In this document: piece by piece, positions 39,875 through 49,472 of the stretch
How positions within the stretch are numbered: position 1 is the first letter of the stretch
How the letters are laid out: each line of letters opens with the position of its first letter
Origin: [Haemophilus] felis
GTDB taxonomy: Bacteria; Pseudomonadota; Gammaproteobacteria; Enterobacterales; Pasteurellaceae
Length of the DNA stretch: 64,000 nt
Assembly (NCBI GenBank): GCA_002015125.1
Contig: MUYB01000005.1
Location: 13,541 to 77,540 of the forward strand
Direction of reading: 5' to 3'
Translations under genes and position numbers: made by a program
Notes under the pieces: model-generated
Database searches by the model: none
Seen by the model: the letters and a program-made list of their open reading frames with translations, nothing else
What the model was told of the DNA's origin: nothing

Positions 39875-40726
39875 TTATTTTGAAGATTTCTTGGTTGCAA
39901 TATGGTTAATTAATTGTGCGAAATCCATTGCGTTTTGTTGAGTAATTACGGGCTGTCCCGTTTCATTTTCTAAAGTTTCTCTAGCAATTTTGGCAACATT
40001 GCCACCACGTTTCGCCACCTTTTTGTTTTCATCCAAACATTGAGGGTGTGTAATCTGGGTAATATCTTTAGTTGCTGCTTCTGCCAGCATATTGAGAACC
40101 AGTTCAGTTGTTGACATATTGTCTCGCAAATTTTCTTTTTTAAGCCCCTTAAAAGTTTTGTACTCTCTTGTGCTCATTCCGCTCCAAGCTTGTGTGATTT
40201 CATTGGTCAAAATCGCAAATTCACGCCCTTGCTGTACGCCGTGATCTTGCCAAGTATCGGTCAGTTCTTTGCGTACTTGAATAGCTTGTAAACGTTGATT
40301 AATCCACTCCCTTGAATAACCTTTTTTCAAATAAGTCTGCAGGGCACGATCAATAGTCAGCTCGGGATCAATAATCTCATCAATACGTTCTTTACCTACT
40401 TCAGCCAACCACATTTTAAAGGGCTCTGCTTTTGGCGAAGGAATGGATTGAATAATACGAAAAATGCCTTGCATATCAGCAACATCTGTTTCTCTCATTT
40501 TTCCGTCGGGTGCTTTGAGTTTCAACTGTACGATTTTTTCGTACACTTCATTTGCCCCTTCTTCTAGCTGCATTTTACGTTTCAGATCGCTCCAATAACG
40601 TCTAGGGTTAGCACTTTCAGTTAATACTGCAACGATATCAATAATACTAAAGAACCATTCTTCTTTTTCTTCATTCCAGATGGAACGAATTTGGTGATTT
40701 TCAAACAATTTAACTTCACTCATCAT
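39875..40726 (-). CDS. Bro-N / DinD-like damage-inducible family protein
   Basis: 283 residues. The N-terminal Bro-N domain (about 1-110) has WFFSIIDIVAVLTESANPRRYW and DVADMQGIFRIIQSIPSPKAEPFKMWLA, the latter typical of proteins labelled BRO family or DNA-damage-inducible protein D. The C-terminal half is basic and helical (HGVQQGREFAILTNEIT). The biochemical role is unknown; Bro-N occurs in phage antirepressors and DNA-binding proteins. It sits in the his operon between hisH and hisA, with its own AGGAGGCG ribosome site and a LexA-like box ending 17 bases before the start, so it is likely induced by DNA damage. Any induced transcript would also read hisAFI. Confidence 0.75.
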   Translation of the reverse strand: MMSEVKLFENHQIRSIWNEEKEEWFFSIIDIVAVLTESANPRRYWSDLKRKMQLEEGANEVYEKIVQLKLKAPDGKMRETDVADMQGIFRIIQSIPSPKAEPFKMWLAEVGKERIDEIIDPELTIDRALQTYLKKGYSREWINQRLQAIQVRKELTDTWQDHGVQQGREFAILTNEITQAWSGMSTREYKTFKGLKKENLRDNMSTTELVLNMLAEAATKDITQITHPQCLDENKKVAKRGGNVAKIARETLENETGQPVITQQNAMDFAQLINHIATKKSSK

Positions 40727-40743
40727 CGCCTCCTGAATTTATG

Positions 40744-40763
40744 CACTGTGATTATAAACAGTA
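40744..40763 (-). promoter_or_regulatory. LexA (SOS) box upstream of the Bro-N gene
   Basis: CTG-N10-CAG (40746-40761) within a 20-base site whose core is CTGTTTATAATCACAG on the minus strand, against consensus CTGTATATATATACAG. A TATAAT hexamer lies inside the box, so LexA binding would cover the -10. Confidence 0.7.
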
Positions 40764-40815
40764 TTTAAACAAGACTGCTATTTGTTTTTTCAACCTTGCG
40801 ATCTGTATCCCAAAA

Positions 40816-41409
40816 CTAACAATTTTCTACAAAATTCCGCAATAACTTTTCCCCAGCCTTGCCAGAACGCTCAGGGTGAAATTGCACGCCGTAGAAATTG
40901 CGGTGTTGAATGACTGCGGAAAACAATACGCCGTAATCGCAAGTAGCAATGGTGTGTGGATTAGGTAACACGCCGTAGCTATGCACAAAATAGAAATAGC
41001 TGTCTTGCTCAATGCCGGCAAATAACGGGTGATCGGCGGCATAATGCACCTTATTCCAGCCCATATGTGGCAATGGCAAATCGCAAGCAGGCAGTTTTTC
41101 CGTTTTGCCTGACATCAACTTCAGCAACTCCACATTGCCTTCTTCGGAATACCCCGTCATAAGTTGCATACCTAAACAGATACCTAACACAGGCTGTTTC
41201 AGGTTACGAATGGTGTCGATTAACCCCAGCTCCGATAGATTTTTCATCGCTGCATTTGCCGTTCCTACACCGGGTAAAATCAGCTTGTCGGCGGATTGGA
41301 TTTGTTCGATATTATCGGTAATTTCAGCACGATACCCTAAGCGGTCAAAAGCAAATTTGACGGAAGAAAGGTTCGCACAACTGGTGTTGATGATTATGAT
41401 CTTTTTCAT
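40816..41409 (-). CDS. hisH: Imidazole glycerol phosphate synthase glutaminase subunit HisH
   Basis: 197 residues from the ATG at 41409 (MKKIIIINTSCANLSSV). The glutaminase triad shows as C in GICLGMQLM and H/E in VQFHPERSG. It supplies ammonia to HisF. The start overlaps the stop of the HNH-like gene as ATGA, so it is translationally coupled to that gene, not to hisB. Two further in-frame ATGs upstream are less well placed. Confidence 0.95.
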   Translation of the reverse strand: MKKIIIINTSCANLSSVKFAFDRLGYRAEITDNIEQIQSADKLILPGVGTANAAMKNLSELGLIDTIRNLKQPVLGICLGMQLMTGYSEEGNVELLKLMSGKTEKLPACDLPLPHMGWNKVHYAADHPLFAGIEQDSYFYFVHSYGVLPNPHTIATCDYGVLFSAVIQHRNFYGVQFHPERSGKAGEKLLRNFVENC

Positions 41410-42398
41410 TTTTTGCATGATTTTAAACACTCTTGAAACTTTATTGATTCATCATGTGATAACTCATATAATGTTTTCTTTTCTTTCACTATATAAAAAT
41501 ATGGCATATGGATAAAATTTCCAAATAAATCATCCTCGGAATATTTCACTAAAAATATAAATTTTTCATATAGAGAAATAAAACATCCACTTCCACCGTT
41601 TGGTGTTCTTAATGGATTTACCATAAAAAAACTACCAAAATTGTTCTTTAGACATTTAATTAGATTCATATATTCCATTTTCTCTTCAGCAACATGTATA
41701 GTTACATGTTTCTTTGCTTTTTTAAGATCTATATTTTCTAATACTTTGGCTATATTCCCAATATCTGGGTGTTCTATAAATTCTGGACAAGCTGTTACAA
41801 AAAATTCATATGCAATTTTTAGAGCTTCTAAGAAGAATGGATTAAAATCAACTAATTCACGCCTACTTAATGGTAATGGTTCTTTTATCTGGCGAGTAAA
41901 ATCCGAATTAAGAAGTTTTTCTAAATTGAATTTTAATCCATTTTTAATATATTCGCTCTCTAGAAATAATTTATGCTTATTAAGCAACCCTCTTATTTCC
42001 TCTTGAGAAAATTTACCATATTTTTCAAATAAAATTGATATTGAAATTTTACCATCGTCTAATTGTTCTATATTTAATTTCGGTCTATCATCTAATAATA
42101 TTGGATTAGAACCGAAACTATTAACTTGATATTTATTACCTGAATCATCCTGATAATTCCATTTTAAAGGGAAATCAACAATCCTTTTTTTTCCCTTAAT
42201 TTGGTTCTCTTCAATGTGTAAACGGCTAATTATATTTTTTATAAATGGAGCATCAATTTTTGTTCCCATTTGACTATTACAGTTTTTGCAAACTGTATCA
42301 ATAACATAATTACCTCCAATAGCTTCAGGGATTATATGTTCTTTAGTTGCTGGATTCTCCTTAGTAAATTCTTTTCTACAAATAATACAAAATTTCAT
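41406..42398 (-). CDS. HNH endonuclease-like protein
   Basis: 330 residues from the ATG at 42398, which has GGAGAATATAAAA before it. The N-terminus has CIICRKEF, then KEHIIPEAIGG and CKNCNSQMG: a CxxC-H-CxxCN zinc-finger and HNH-like metal site (about residues 1-50). The remaining 280 residues are not recognised. Activity as a nuclease is inferred only from the motif. The gene is visibly AT-rich against hisB and hisH, so probably acquired, yet its stop overlaps hisH in an ATGA, so hisH expression now depends on it. Possible role: defence or mobile-element cargo. Confidence 0.6.
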   Translation of the reverse strand: MKFCIICRKEFTKENPATKEHIIPEAIGGNYVIDTVCKNCNSQMGTKIDAPFIKNIISRLHIEENQIKGKKRIVDFPLKWNYQDDSGNKYQVNSFGSNPILLDDRPKLNIEQLDDGKISISILFEKYGKFSQEEIRGLLNKHKLFLESEYIKNGLKFNLEKLLNSDFTRQIKEPLPLSRRELVDFNPFFLEALKIAYEFFVTACPEFIEHPDIGNIAKVLENIDLKKAKKHVTIHVAEEKMEYMNLIKCLKNNFGSFFMVNPLRTPNGGSGCFISLYEKFIFLVKYSEDDLFGNFIHMPYFYIVKEKKTLYELSHDESIKFQECLKSCKK

Positions 42399-42476
42399 TT
42401 TTATATTCTCCAGTCTAAATCTAAACAATAAAACTCCTCAAAAACCTATACATTCGTATGAATCTTCCACATATAA

Positions 42477-43562
42477 TCACAACACCCCTTTACTACTCGG
42501 CAACTCATTCCCTTCCACCTTAATACACTGTCTTAACGTGCGTCCAAACACTTTAAACAGGCTTTCGATTTTGTGGTGGTCGTTGTCGCCTTTGGTTTTC
42601 AGGTGTAAGGTTGCCATTAAGGTATAAGCGAGAGATTGGAAGAAATGTTCTGTCATTTCCGTGCTGAAATCGCCCACTTTATCCCGTTTAAATTTGGCGT
42701 TGAATTTAAAATACGGGCGACCTGATAAGTCCATCGTACATTCCGCTTTGCATTCGTCCATTGGCAACACAAAGCCGAAGCGCTGAATGCCTCGTTTGTC
42801 GCCAAGAGCTTGTTTTAATGCGGTGCCGAGGGCGAGGGCGGTGTCTTCCACCGTGTGATGTTCATCGATCCATAAATCGCCTTTGCAGTATACATTCATT
42901 CTAAAACCACCGTGAGTGGCAATTTGATCGAGCATATGATCGAAGAAACCCACGCCCGTTTTGATCTCATTGACACCAGTTTCGTCCAACCACACTTGCA
43001 CTTTGATGTCTGTTTCTTTGGTTGTGCGAACCACTTCGGCATAGCGTGGTTTACGATCAATAAGTGCGGTCTGTTTTGGTAGCAGTTTTTCCACAATCAG
43101 ATCCCAATTAAGTTTTTCCCGATCATATTGCAAGGCACGAATACCGAGATTTTCCGCCAGTTGCACATCAGTCGCACGATCCCCAATCACAAAACTCGTT
43201 TCAGGATCGAACAATTTTTTATCCATATATTTTTTCAATAATTTAATTTTTGGCTTACGGCAATCACATTCGTCTTCAGGCTTGTGTGGGCAAATCAACA
43301 CCTCATCAAATTCAATCCCTTGCGATTTAAACAATTCCATCATCGCATTGTGCGGTTTATCGAAATCTTCTTGTGGAAACGAGTCTGTCCCTAAACCGTC
43401 TTGATTACTGACTATCACAAAACGGTAATAGGGGTTGAGCTTTAACAGGGCTGGAATAACGTTTGGCTCAAATTGTAATTTTTCTAAGCTGTCGATTTGA
43501 AAATCGGTTTTCGGTTCGTCAATTAAGGTGCCGTCACGGTCGATAAAAAGTGTTGATTGCAT
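42477..43562 (-). CDS. hisB: HisB: histidinol-phosphatase / imidazoleglycerol-phosphate dehydratase
   Basis: 361 residues, bifunctional. The N-terminal HAD phosphatase has [10 protein letters not shown] (residues 5-14) and the zinc loop [11 protein letters not shown]. The C-terminal dehydratase has [14 protein letters not shown] and the second HH site DNDHHKIES. It catalyses steps 7 and 9 of histidine synthesis. Uptake signal at 43062. The 78 bases after its stop, before the HNH-like gene, hold no gene. Confidence 0.97.
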   Translation of the reverse strand: MQSTLFIDRDGTLIDEPKTDFQIDSLEKLQFEPNVIPALLKLNPYYRFVIVSNQDGLGTDSFPQEDFDKPHNAMMELFKSQGIEFDEVLICPHKPEDECDCRKPKIKLLKKYMDKKLFDPETSFVIGDRATDVQLAENLGIRALQYDREKLNWDLIVEKLLPKQTALIDRKPRYAEVVRTTKETDIKVQVWLDETGVNEIKTGVGFFDHMLDQIATHGGFRMNVYCKGDLWIDEHHTVEDTALALGTALKQALGDKRGIQRFGFVLPMDECKAECTMDLSGRPYFKFNAKFKRDKVGDFSTEMTEHFFQSLAYTLMATLHLKTKGDNDHHKIESLFKVFGRTLRQCIKVEGNELPSSKGVL

Positions 43563-43577
43563 AGTGTTTCCTTATTT

Positions 43578-44636
<1,059 letters not shown>

Positions 44637-45923
44637 TTACTCCTGAGTTAATTTCTCTAAACGAATTTTAACAGCCTGTTTATGCGCTTCTAATTGTTCA
44701 GCTTCCGCCATTAACATTACCGTCTTGGCGAGTGCCTGAAATCCTTGTGGAGTCAGTTCTTGCACAGTCATACGTTTACTAAAATCTGCTAACCCTAAAC
44801 TGGAGTAAGTGCGAGTGTAGCCGTAGGTTGGCAAGACGTGATTTGTGCCACTAGCGTAGTCGCCCATACTTTCAGGCGAATAAGCCCCTAAGAAAATCGA
44901 GCCTGCATTATCTAACAAAGGAAGCAGAGTACGTGGATTTTCCACTTGCACCACTAAATGTTCTGGAGCATAAGCATTACTGATTTCTACACATTGTTGT
45001 AGATCTTCACCAATAAAGGTACGACTGTGAGCAAGCGCCTTACGAGCCGTTTCTGATCTTGGTAAACGAGCCAGTTGTTGCTCAATGGAAAGTGCGGTTT
45101 GTTTTGCCAGAGTTTCACAGTTAGTGACTAAAATCACTTGGCTGTCTACACCGTGTTCTGCTTGCGACAATAAATCGCTTGCCACAAAATCAGGATCGGC
45201 AAACTCATCAGCGATCACTAACACTTCTGAGGGGCCTGCAGGCATATCAATAGCAATACCTTGTTGCTGCACTTGGCGTTTAGCCTCCGTTACAAAAGCA
45301 TTACCCGGACCAAAAATTTTATCCACTTTTTGTACGGTTTCCGTCCCCTTTGCCATAGCAAAGATCGCTTGTGCACCGCCAATAGCATAAATGGTTTCCA
45401 CGCCGCATAAATTCGCCGTGTAAAGAATTTCATCGGCAATCGGAGGAGGCGAACAAAGCACGATCGTTTTACAACCAGCGATTTTGGCAGGCACCGCAAG
45501 CATTAATACTGTTGAGAAAAGTGGGGCAGAGCCACCGGGAATATACAAGCCCACTTTTTCAATCGGACGGGTGAGCACTTGGCAACGCACACCCACTTGA
45601 GTTTCAATATCCACAACGGGATTTTTCTGAGCTTGATGAAATCGCTCAATATTACCTTTTGCTGTTTGAATAGCTTGCTTTAATTCTGTCGAAAGACGCT
45701 GACTCGCTTGCTCAATTTGTATTTTAGACACCACAAGGCTTTCTAATATAATCTTGTCAAATTTTTCTGCCAGTTCAAACAATGCCTTATCGCCGTTATT
45801 AATGACATTGAGGTTGATCGCACGCACGGCTTGACTAATTTGCTCCCCTATCGCTTGGGCTGGGCGAGAAAGTGCGGTTTGTTTTTCAGACACATTTAAC
45901 TGATTCCAAATCAAGGTTTGCAT
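44637..45923 (-). CDS. hisD: Histidinol dehydrogenase HisD
   Basis: 428 residues. Signature [20 protein letters not shown] and [13 protein letters not shown] are present, with catalytic histidines in the [10 protein letters not shown] and AYAPEHLVV regions. It oxidises histidinol to histidine with NAD and zinc. Starts four bases after hisG. Uptake signals at 45090 and 45870. Confidence 0.97.
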   Translation of the reverse strand: MQTLIWNQLNVSEKQTALSRPAQAIGEQISQAVRAINLNVINNGDKALFELAEKFDKIILESLVVSKIQIEQASQRLSTELKQAIQTAKGNIERFHQAQKNPVVDIETQVGVRCQVLTRPIEKVGLYIPGGSAPLFSTVLMLAVPAKIAGCKTIVLCSPPPIADEILYTANLCGVETIYAIGGAQAIFAMAKGTETVQKVDKIFGPGNAFVTEAKRQVQQQGIAIDMPAGPSEVLVIADEFADPDFVASDLLSQAEHGVDSQVILVTNCETLAKQTALSIEQQLARLPRSETARKALAHSRTFIGEDLQQCVEISNAYAPEHLVVQVENPRTLLPLLDNAGSIFLGAYSPESMGDYASGTNHVLPTYGYTRTYSSLGLADFSKRMTVQELTPQGFQALAKTVMLMAEAEQLEAHKQAVKIRLEKLTQE

Positions 45924-45927
45924 TGCC

Positions 45928-46827
45928 TTACTCCATCATTTTTTCAATTGGTAGAACTAAAATTGAACTTGCCCCCACCTCTTTCAACTGCTCCATAGTT
46001 TCCCAAAATAGCATTTCTTGGCTAACCATATGCATAGCGACCTTTGAGTTATCTTGGACTAATGGCAAAATAGTAGGATTTTCCACACCGGGTAAAAGTG
46101 CGGTGATTTCAGCTAATTTTTCTTTCGGAGCGTGTAGCATAATATATTTAGACTCCGCAGCCTGTTGTACCCCTTGAATACGAGTGAGTAATTTATTCAC
46201 AAGTGCTTGTTTTTCAGCGTTAAGTGCCGCAGAACGTTGAATCAAACAAGATGTTGAACGATAAATCACCTCCACTTCCTTCAACCCATTTGCCTCAAGT
46301 GTTGCACCAGAGGAAACTAAATCACAAATAGCATCAGCAAGCCCTGCTCTAGGTGCCACTTCTACCGATCCAGTGAGAGAACAAGTTTTAAAATCCACAC
46401 CCTGTTGCTGCATATAACGCTTGAGCAAATTGGGATAAGAAGTTGCAATCCGAGCATTTTTCAGATCCTGTATGCCGTTATAACACTCATCTTGTGGAAT
46501 AGCGATAGATAAACGGCAAGCGCCAAAATCCAAACGGCGAAGCAAAGTATAATTCGCTTGTTCACCTGATGCGAAGCGTGCCAATTCTGCCTCTTCCAAT
46601 ACATTCTCACCAACAATACCTAAATCGACCACGCCATCAAAAACTAACCCGGGAATATCATCATCACGCACTCGCAAAATATCAATAGGCATATTTTCAG
46701 CATAAGCAATTAAACGCTGTTCTTGCAAGTTTATCTTTACCCCACATTGCTTTAATAACGCCTGTGATTCTTGGCTTAGACGCCCTGACTTTTGCATAGC
46801 AATACGCAATCTTGTTGTATTTGTCAT
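45928..46827 (-). CDS. hisG: ATP phosphoribosyltransferase HisG (long form)
   Basis: 299 residues: the long, feedback-inhibited form with a C-terminal ACT-like histidine-binding domain (about 225-299). N-terminal [20 protein letters not shown] and later [21 protein letters not shown], the PRPP site. It commits ATP and PRPP to histidine synthesis. AGGAGAAATTA ribosome site. Preceded by leader peptide and attenuator. Uptake signal at 46096. Confidence 0.97.
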   Translation of the reverse strand: MTNTTRLRIAMQKSGRLSQESQALLKQCGVKINLQEQRLIAYAENMPIDILRVRDDDIPGLVFDGVVDLGIVGENVLEEAELARFASGEQANYTLLRRLDFGACRLSIAIPQDECYNGIQDLKNARIATSYPNLLKRYMQQQGVDFKTCSLTGSVEVAPRAGLADAICDLVSSGATLEANGLKEVEVIYRSTSCLIQRSAALNAEKQALVNKLLTRIQGVQQAAESKYIMLHAPKEKLAEITALLPGVENPTILPLVQDNSKVAMHMVSQEMLFWETMEQLKEVGASSILVLPIEKMME

Positions 46828-46852
46828 TAATTTCTCCTATTTCTTAAAACAT

Positions 46853-46891
46853 AAAAAAACCTCTCGGTGTTTGACTTCCGAGAGGTTTTAA
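46853..46891 (-). terminator. his attenuator terminator
   Basis: Stem AAAACCTCTCGG/CCGAGAGGTTTT followed by a T-run on the minus strand, 26 bases before hisG and 74 bases after hisL. Upstream TCTTCCGAG and related segments (about 46915-46940) can form the alternative pairing. Ribosome stalling at the hisL histidines would allow read-through. Confidence 0.88.
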
Positions 46892-46964
46892 ACCTACTAT
46901 GACTTATTTGTCGCACACTCGGAAGAAATTATCTTCCAAGCCACACCAAACGCCTGAAAGATAA

Positions 46965-47009
46965 TCAGGAGTAATGGTGATGATGAAAAGTGCGGTTAAT
47001 CAAGTTCAT
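46965..47009 (-). CDS. hisL: his operon leader peptide HisL
   Basis: 14 codons: MNLINRTFHHHHYS. Four consecutive histidine codons before the attenuator identify the leader peptide that senses charged tRNA-His (E. coli has seven). Codons for N-R-T-F are formed by an uptake signal (46988-46996). It is too short for normal gene calling. Confidence 0.9.
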   Translation of the reverse strand: MNLINRTFHHHHYS

Positions 47010-47101
47010 TTTTTGTGCCTTAAAAGTTGAATTGCTATTCAAACTACGCTAAAAAGAAAAAATTAGCAAGAATTTTTTAATAAATATTTAATATTAAATA
47101 G

Positions 47102-47474
47102 TTAAATCCAGCCCATTTGTTTTAAAACAAACAAGCCGAAACTTGAAGTGAACATTGTTCCCAAAGAGGTGATCGCAATAATATTCGCCGCCGTGGTAGC
47201 ATCTCCTGCACAAATTAACGCTACTGGTAATGTAATACTCGCTAAATAATCCCCTGTTCGCAACAATGAAATAGGCAATTTCAACTCTAATTTACTGATA
47301 ATTAACCCCAGTAGGATAGACAGAATTAAAGGATTTTTTACCAAAGCCCGTAAGATATTTGCAATATTAAGTTTGCTATCGCTTAATGAATTGGTCAATG
47401 TAATCACAGCTAACACATTGAAAAGTAAAGTAATACACACAGTATATACCGAAGCAGGAGCAGTTGCTGCATCT
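47102..47474 (-). pseudogene. AEC-family permease, N-terminally truncated
   Basis: The C-terminal 120 or so residues of an auxin-efflux-carrier family transporter: ALVKNPLILSILLGLIISKL and the membrane segments TLPVALICAGDATTA and SLGTMFTSSFGLFVL. The frame can be traced up to AATAPASVY, then an in-frame TAA at 47475, with no start. The missing 5' part coincides with the junction to prophage DNA, so the gene was broken by that rearrangement. Confidence 0.75.
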
Positions 47475-47520
47475 TAAATCTTTTTAAAAAATTTTAAAGG
47501 TTGAAACGTACAGGAAAAAG

Positions 47521-47557
47521 AAAAAAACGCGCTACGGGCGTTTTATTGCGTTTTTTT
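47521..47557. terminator. Terminator after gpG
   Basis: Perfect 10-base inverted repeat AAAAAAACGC/GCGTTTTTTT (47521-47530, 47548-47557), three bases after the gpG stop, with T-runs on both strands. Mu late transcripts also end near G before the separate I promoter. The prophage boundary lies between here and 47475. Confidence 0.75.
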
Positions 47558-47559
47558 GC

Positions 47560-47982
47560 CTATTCCACAAGTTGACGGAAATAATCTTGCACCCGGGCAA
47601 GGATTTCTTCTTCGTCTTCAGCTGTTAATTGCAGAAAAGGACGTGCTGGAATAGTCACCTTGCGCCCTCGTCCTGCCTTGCCACCAAATTGGTGGACAGG
47701 GGCGTATTCGAGGTTTGTCCCCACTTCGGCGCTTTGTTTGTCATATTGACTGATAATACTGCTCATTAAGTTTTCAGTGTCCACCAAGGGTTTTCCCTCA
47801 CGATGTTTTAACCCTGCCCAAACAGGGCGTCCGCCTTGCTCGAAATTAGTCAGCACGACAGATTCTAGCGTACCTGCAATATTGCGCATTAGTTCGGTGT
47901 TGTCTGCGCTTTTTTGGGCGATTTGCTCAAGGGTTTTGTTGATTTGCTTGAGGCTCTCGGTGTTGATTTCGATTTCTGACAT
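47560..47982 (-). CDS. Virion morphogenesis protein (Mu gpG-like)
   Basis: 140 residues. LTNFEQGGRPVWAGLKHREGKPL and AGRGRKVTIPARPFLQL are the core of the phage virion-morphogenesis family. It works in head-tail joining. It is complete, and the last gene of the right prophage block. In Mu it is followed by I, which here is 15 kb away. Confidence 0.85.
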   Translation of the reverse strand: MSEIEINTESLKQINKTLEQIAQKSADNTELMRNIAGTLESVVLTNFEQGGRPVWAGLKHREGKPLVDTENLMSSIISQYDKQSAEVGTNLEYAPVHQFGGKAGRGRKVTIPARPFLQLTAEDEEEILARVQDYFRQLVE

Positions 47983-48039
47983 AGTGTTTTCTTGTTTAGG
48001 TAGGTTTTAGCCCATTCTGTAATTATATTAGTTTTTTTC

Positions 48040-48068
48040 TTGCAACGAGTATTTAGCAAGGGTATATT
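48040..48068 (+). promoter_or_regulatory. Promoter of the tRNA-like RNA
   Basis: TTGCAA (48040-48045), exactly 17 bases, TATATT (48063-48068). A start six to seven bases later falls on G48075, the first base of the tRNA-like element. The direction is opposite to all surrounding phage genes. Confidence 0.6.
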
Positions 48069-48074
48069 CCTTAA

Positions 48075-48170
48075 GCCACTAGAAAAGCGATGAATCTCGA
48101 GGATCGCGGGCGAGGAGTTGAAATAGCACTCTGGACTGTGTGCGGTGGGTTCGAGCCCCGCCTAGTGGCA
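48075..48170 (+). ncRNA. tRNA-like RNA gene between gpF and gpG
   Basis: The ends pair as an 8-base acceptor stem GCCACTAG/CTAGTGGC plus an unpaired A. Directly inside the 3' strand is a canonical T-arm (GTGGG-TTCGAGC-CCCGC). Acceptor plus T-stem is 13 pairs, the length seen in tRNA-Sec, not the usual 12. A D-like arm GCGAT/ATCGC and a possible third arm GGAGT/ACTCT with a nine-base loop are present, but no normal seven-base anticodon loop is found and no CCA is encoded. It ends exactly at the gpF stop codon. It may be a tRNA-like regulatory RNA, a decayed or aberrant tRNA, or an attachment site remnant. Confidence 0.45.
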
Positions 48171-49472
48171 TTACCCCCTAAATGCTTTTCTCCATTGCCT
48201 ATCACTTACTCTTCTTGCGGATTGTACAAACACTTCGTTTTCCATGGATAAAACTTTTAAAACAACCAATATTTTTTGGCCATTAAGCTCTTTATATAGC
48301 TGGTACCCCAATTCATCTTTAATGATTTTTTCTGGATGAAATATTACATCAGGAATATTAGCATACTCCCCAATCTCAAACTCTTGTCCCTCACGGCTAT
48401 TTAGTTGCTTAATTAAGGTATCATCGGAAAGCCATACGGTGCTTGTGGTGGCGCCTAAGGCTTTTTTGCTTTGTTCAGATAACACACCAGCAGCAAATTT
48501 AAAATTCATATTAAGTCTATCTCGAACACTAAGCATTTGCTCAGGAGATAATTTACCCTCTAAACCTAAAGCTTGTTTGGCTTTGTTAAATTCTGCAGTT
48601 AATTTCCCATAATTCAACTGAAACTCCGCCCCCGTCATTTCCGCCTTGGCGAATTGGTGAGCGAGTTTTTCGGGGTATAAATCTAAATTAGGCTTGTAGC
48701 TTAAACGCCCTACATTGTAATCAAATTCTTTGTCGGTAACCAAGATTTGCCCTGTTGGTAATTTGAAACCAACGGTGCTTTCTTGGTTGCCTTGTTTGTC
48801 GGGAGTTCGTTGTACTTGGGTGAGCAATGAACTACTGTCGTCGGGTTGCGTTCTGCCTTTGCGTTGTAAATCACGGTCATTTAGGGCTATCACAGTGCAA
48901 CGGCAATTGAAGCCATTAGGGGGGTAGAATGTTGACCAAAATGGATCGTCGTAGCGATAAATGCGCCCGTTTAAAGCTAAGTGCGCTGGGCGTGTGCGTT
49001 GGTCACCTACGGCGGAATATTGCCAGTAGGGGCGGTTGTCGATATTGTCCATCATACGCTGATAACGCCCTGCGGCGTAAGCGCTTTGGGTGTTAACTCT
49101 GAAAATGGTTTTTAGGCGGCGTGGCGTGGCGAAGTATTCCCCTGTTTTAGGATCCGCAAGTAATTTACCGTCGATGCCTCGGCTGATTTTTTTGTCGTGA
49201 GCAAATACCCAACCCTTGCGCTCAAACTCAGCGACCAGTTCTTTTTTCCATTTAGCAAAGGATTTGCCCTCTTGTAAGGCGGTTTCCAAACTTTGATAAA
49301 TATCTCTAGTCATCTCAAGACTACTGAGCCTTGCAATGGTAGTGGCTTTGGCTAGGGCAGATTGATAGCGCGCTTCTTGTTTAATCTTTCCCACAAATTG
49401 CTTTTTTTGACGTAAAAAAGCGATGGCTTGTTCGGGGGTTAAATCAAAGGCAAAATTAATGGCGCTCGACAT
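48171..49472 (-). CDS. Minor head protein (Mu gpF, SPP1 gp7-like)
   Basis: 433 residues. The SPP1 gp7/F-type domain (about 130-240) has RVNTQSAYAAGRYQRMM and GFNCRCTVIALNDRDLQRKG. The C-terminal part adds an extra domain with HPEKIIKDELGYQLYKELNG. It assists DNA packaging and prohead assembly. Overlaps the portal gene by 17 bases. The tRNA-like RNA separates it from gpG. Confidence 0.85.
   Translation of the reverse strand: MSSAINFAFDLTPEQAIAFLRQKKQFVGKIKQEARYQSALAKATTIARLSSLEMTRDIYQSLETALQEGKSFAKWKKELVAEFERKGWVFAHDKKISRGIDGKLLADPKTGEYFATPRRLKTIFRVNTQSAYAAGRYQRMMDNIDNRPYWQYSAVGDQRTRPAHLALNGRIYRYDDPFWSTFYPPNGFNCRCTVIALNDRDLQRKGRTQPDDSSSLLTQVQRTPDKQGNQESTVGFKLPTGQILVTDKEFDYNVGRLSYKPNLDLYPEKLAHQFAKAEMTGAEFQLNYGKLTAEFNKAKQALGLEGKLSPEQMLSVRDRLNMNFKFAAGVLSEQSKKALGATTSTVWLSDDTLIKQLNSREGQEFEIGEYANIPDVIFHPEKIIKDELGYQLYKELNGQKILVVLKVLSMENEVFVQSARRVSDRQWRKAFRG

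Noticed and set aside
48075-48170. Opal-suppressor or true tRNA-Sec reading the portal TGA
   Set aside because: A UGA reader needs anticodon TCA, and TCA does not occur anywhere in this 96-base element; no usual anticodon loop can be drawn. The coincidence with the portal TGA is therefore not explained this way.
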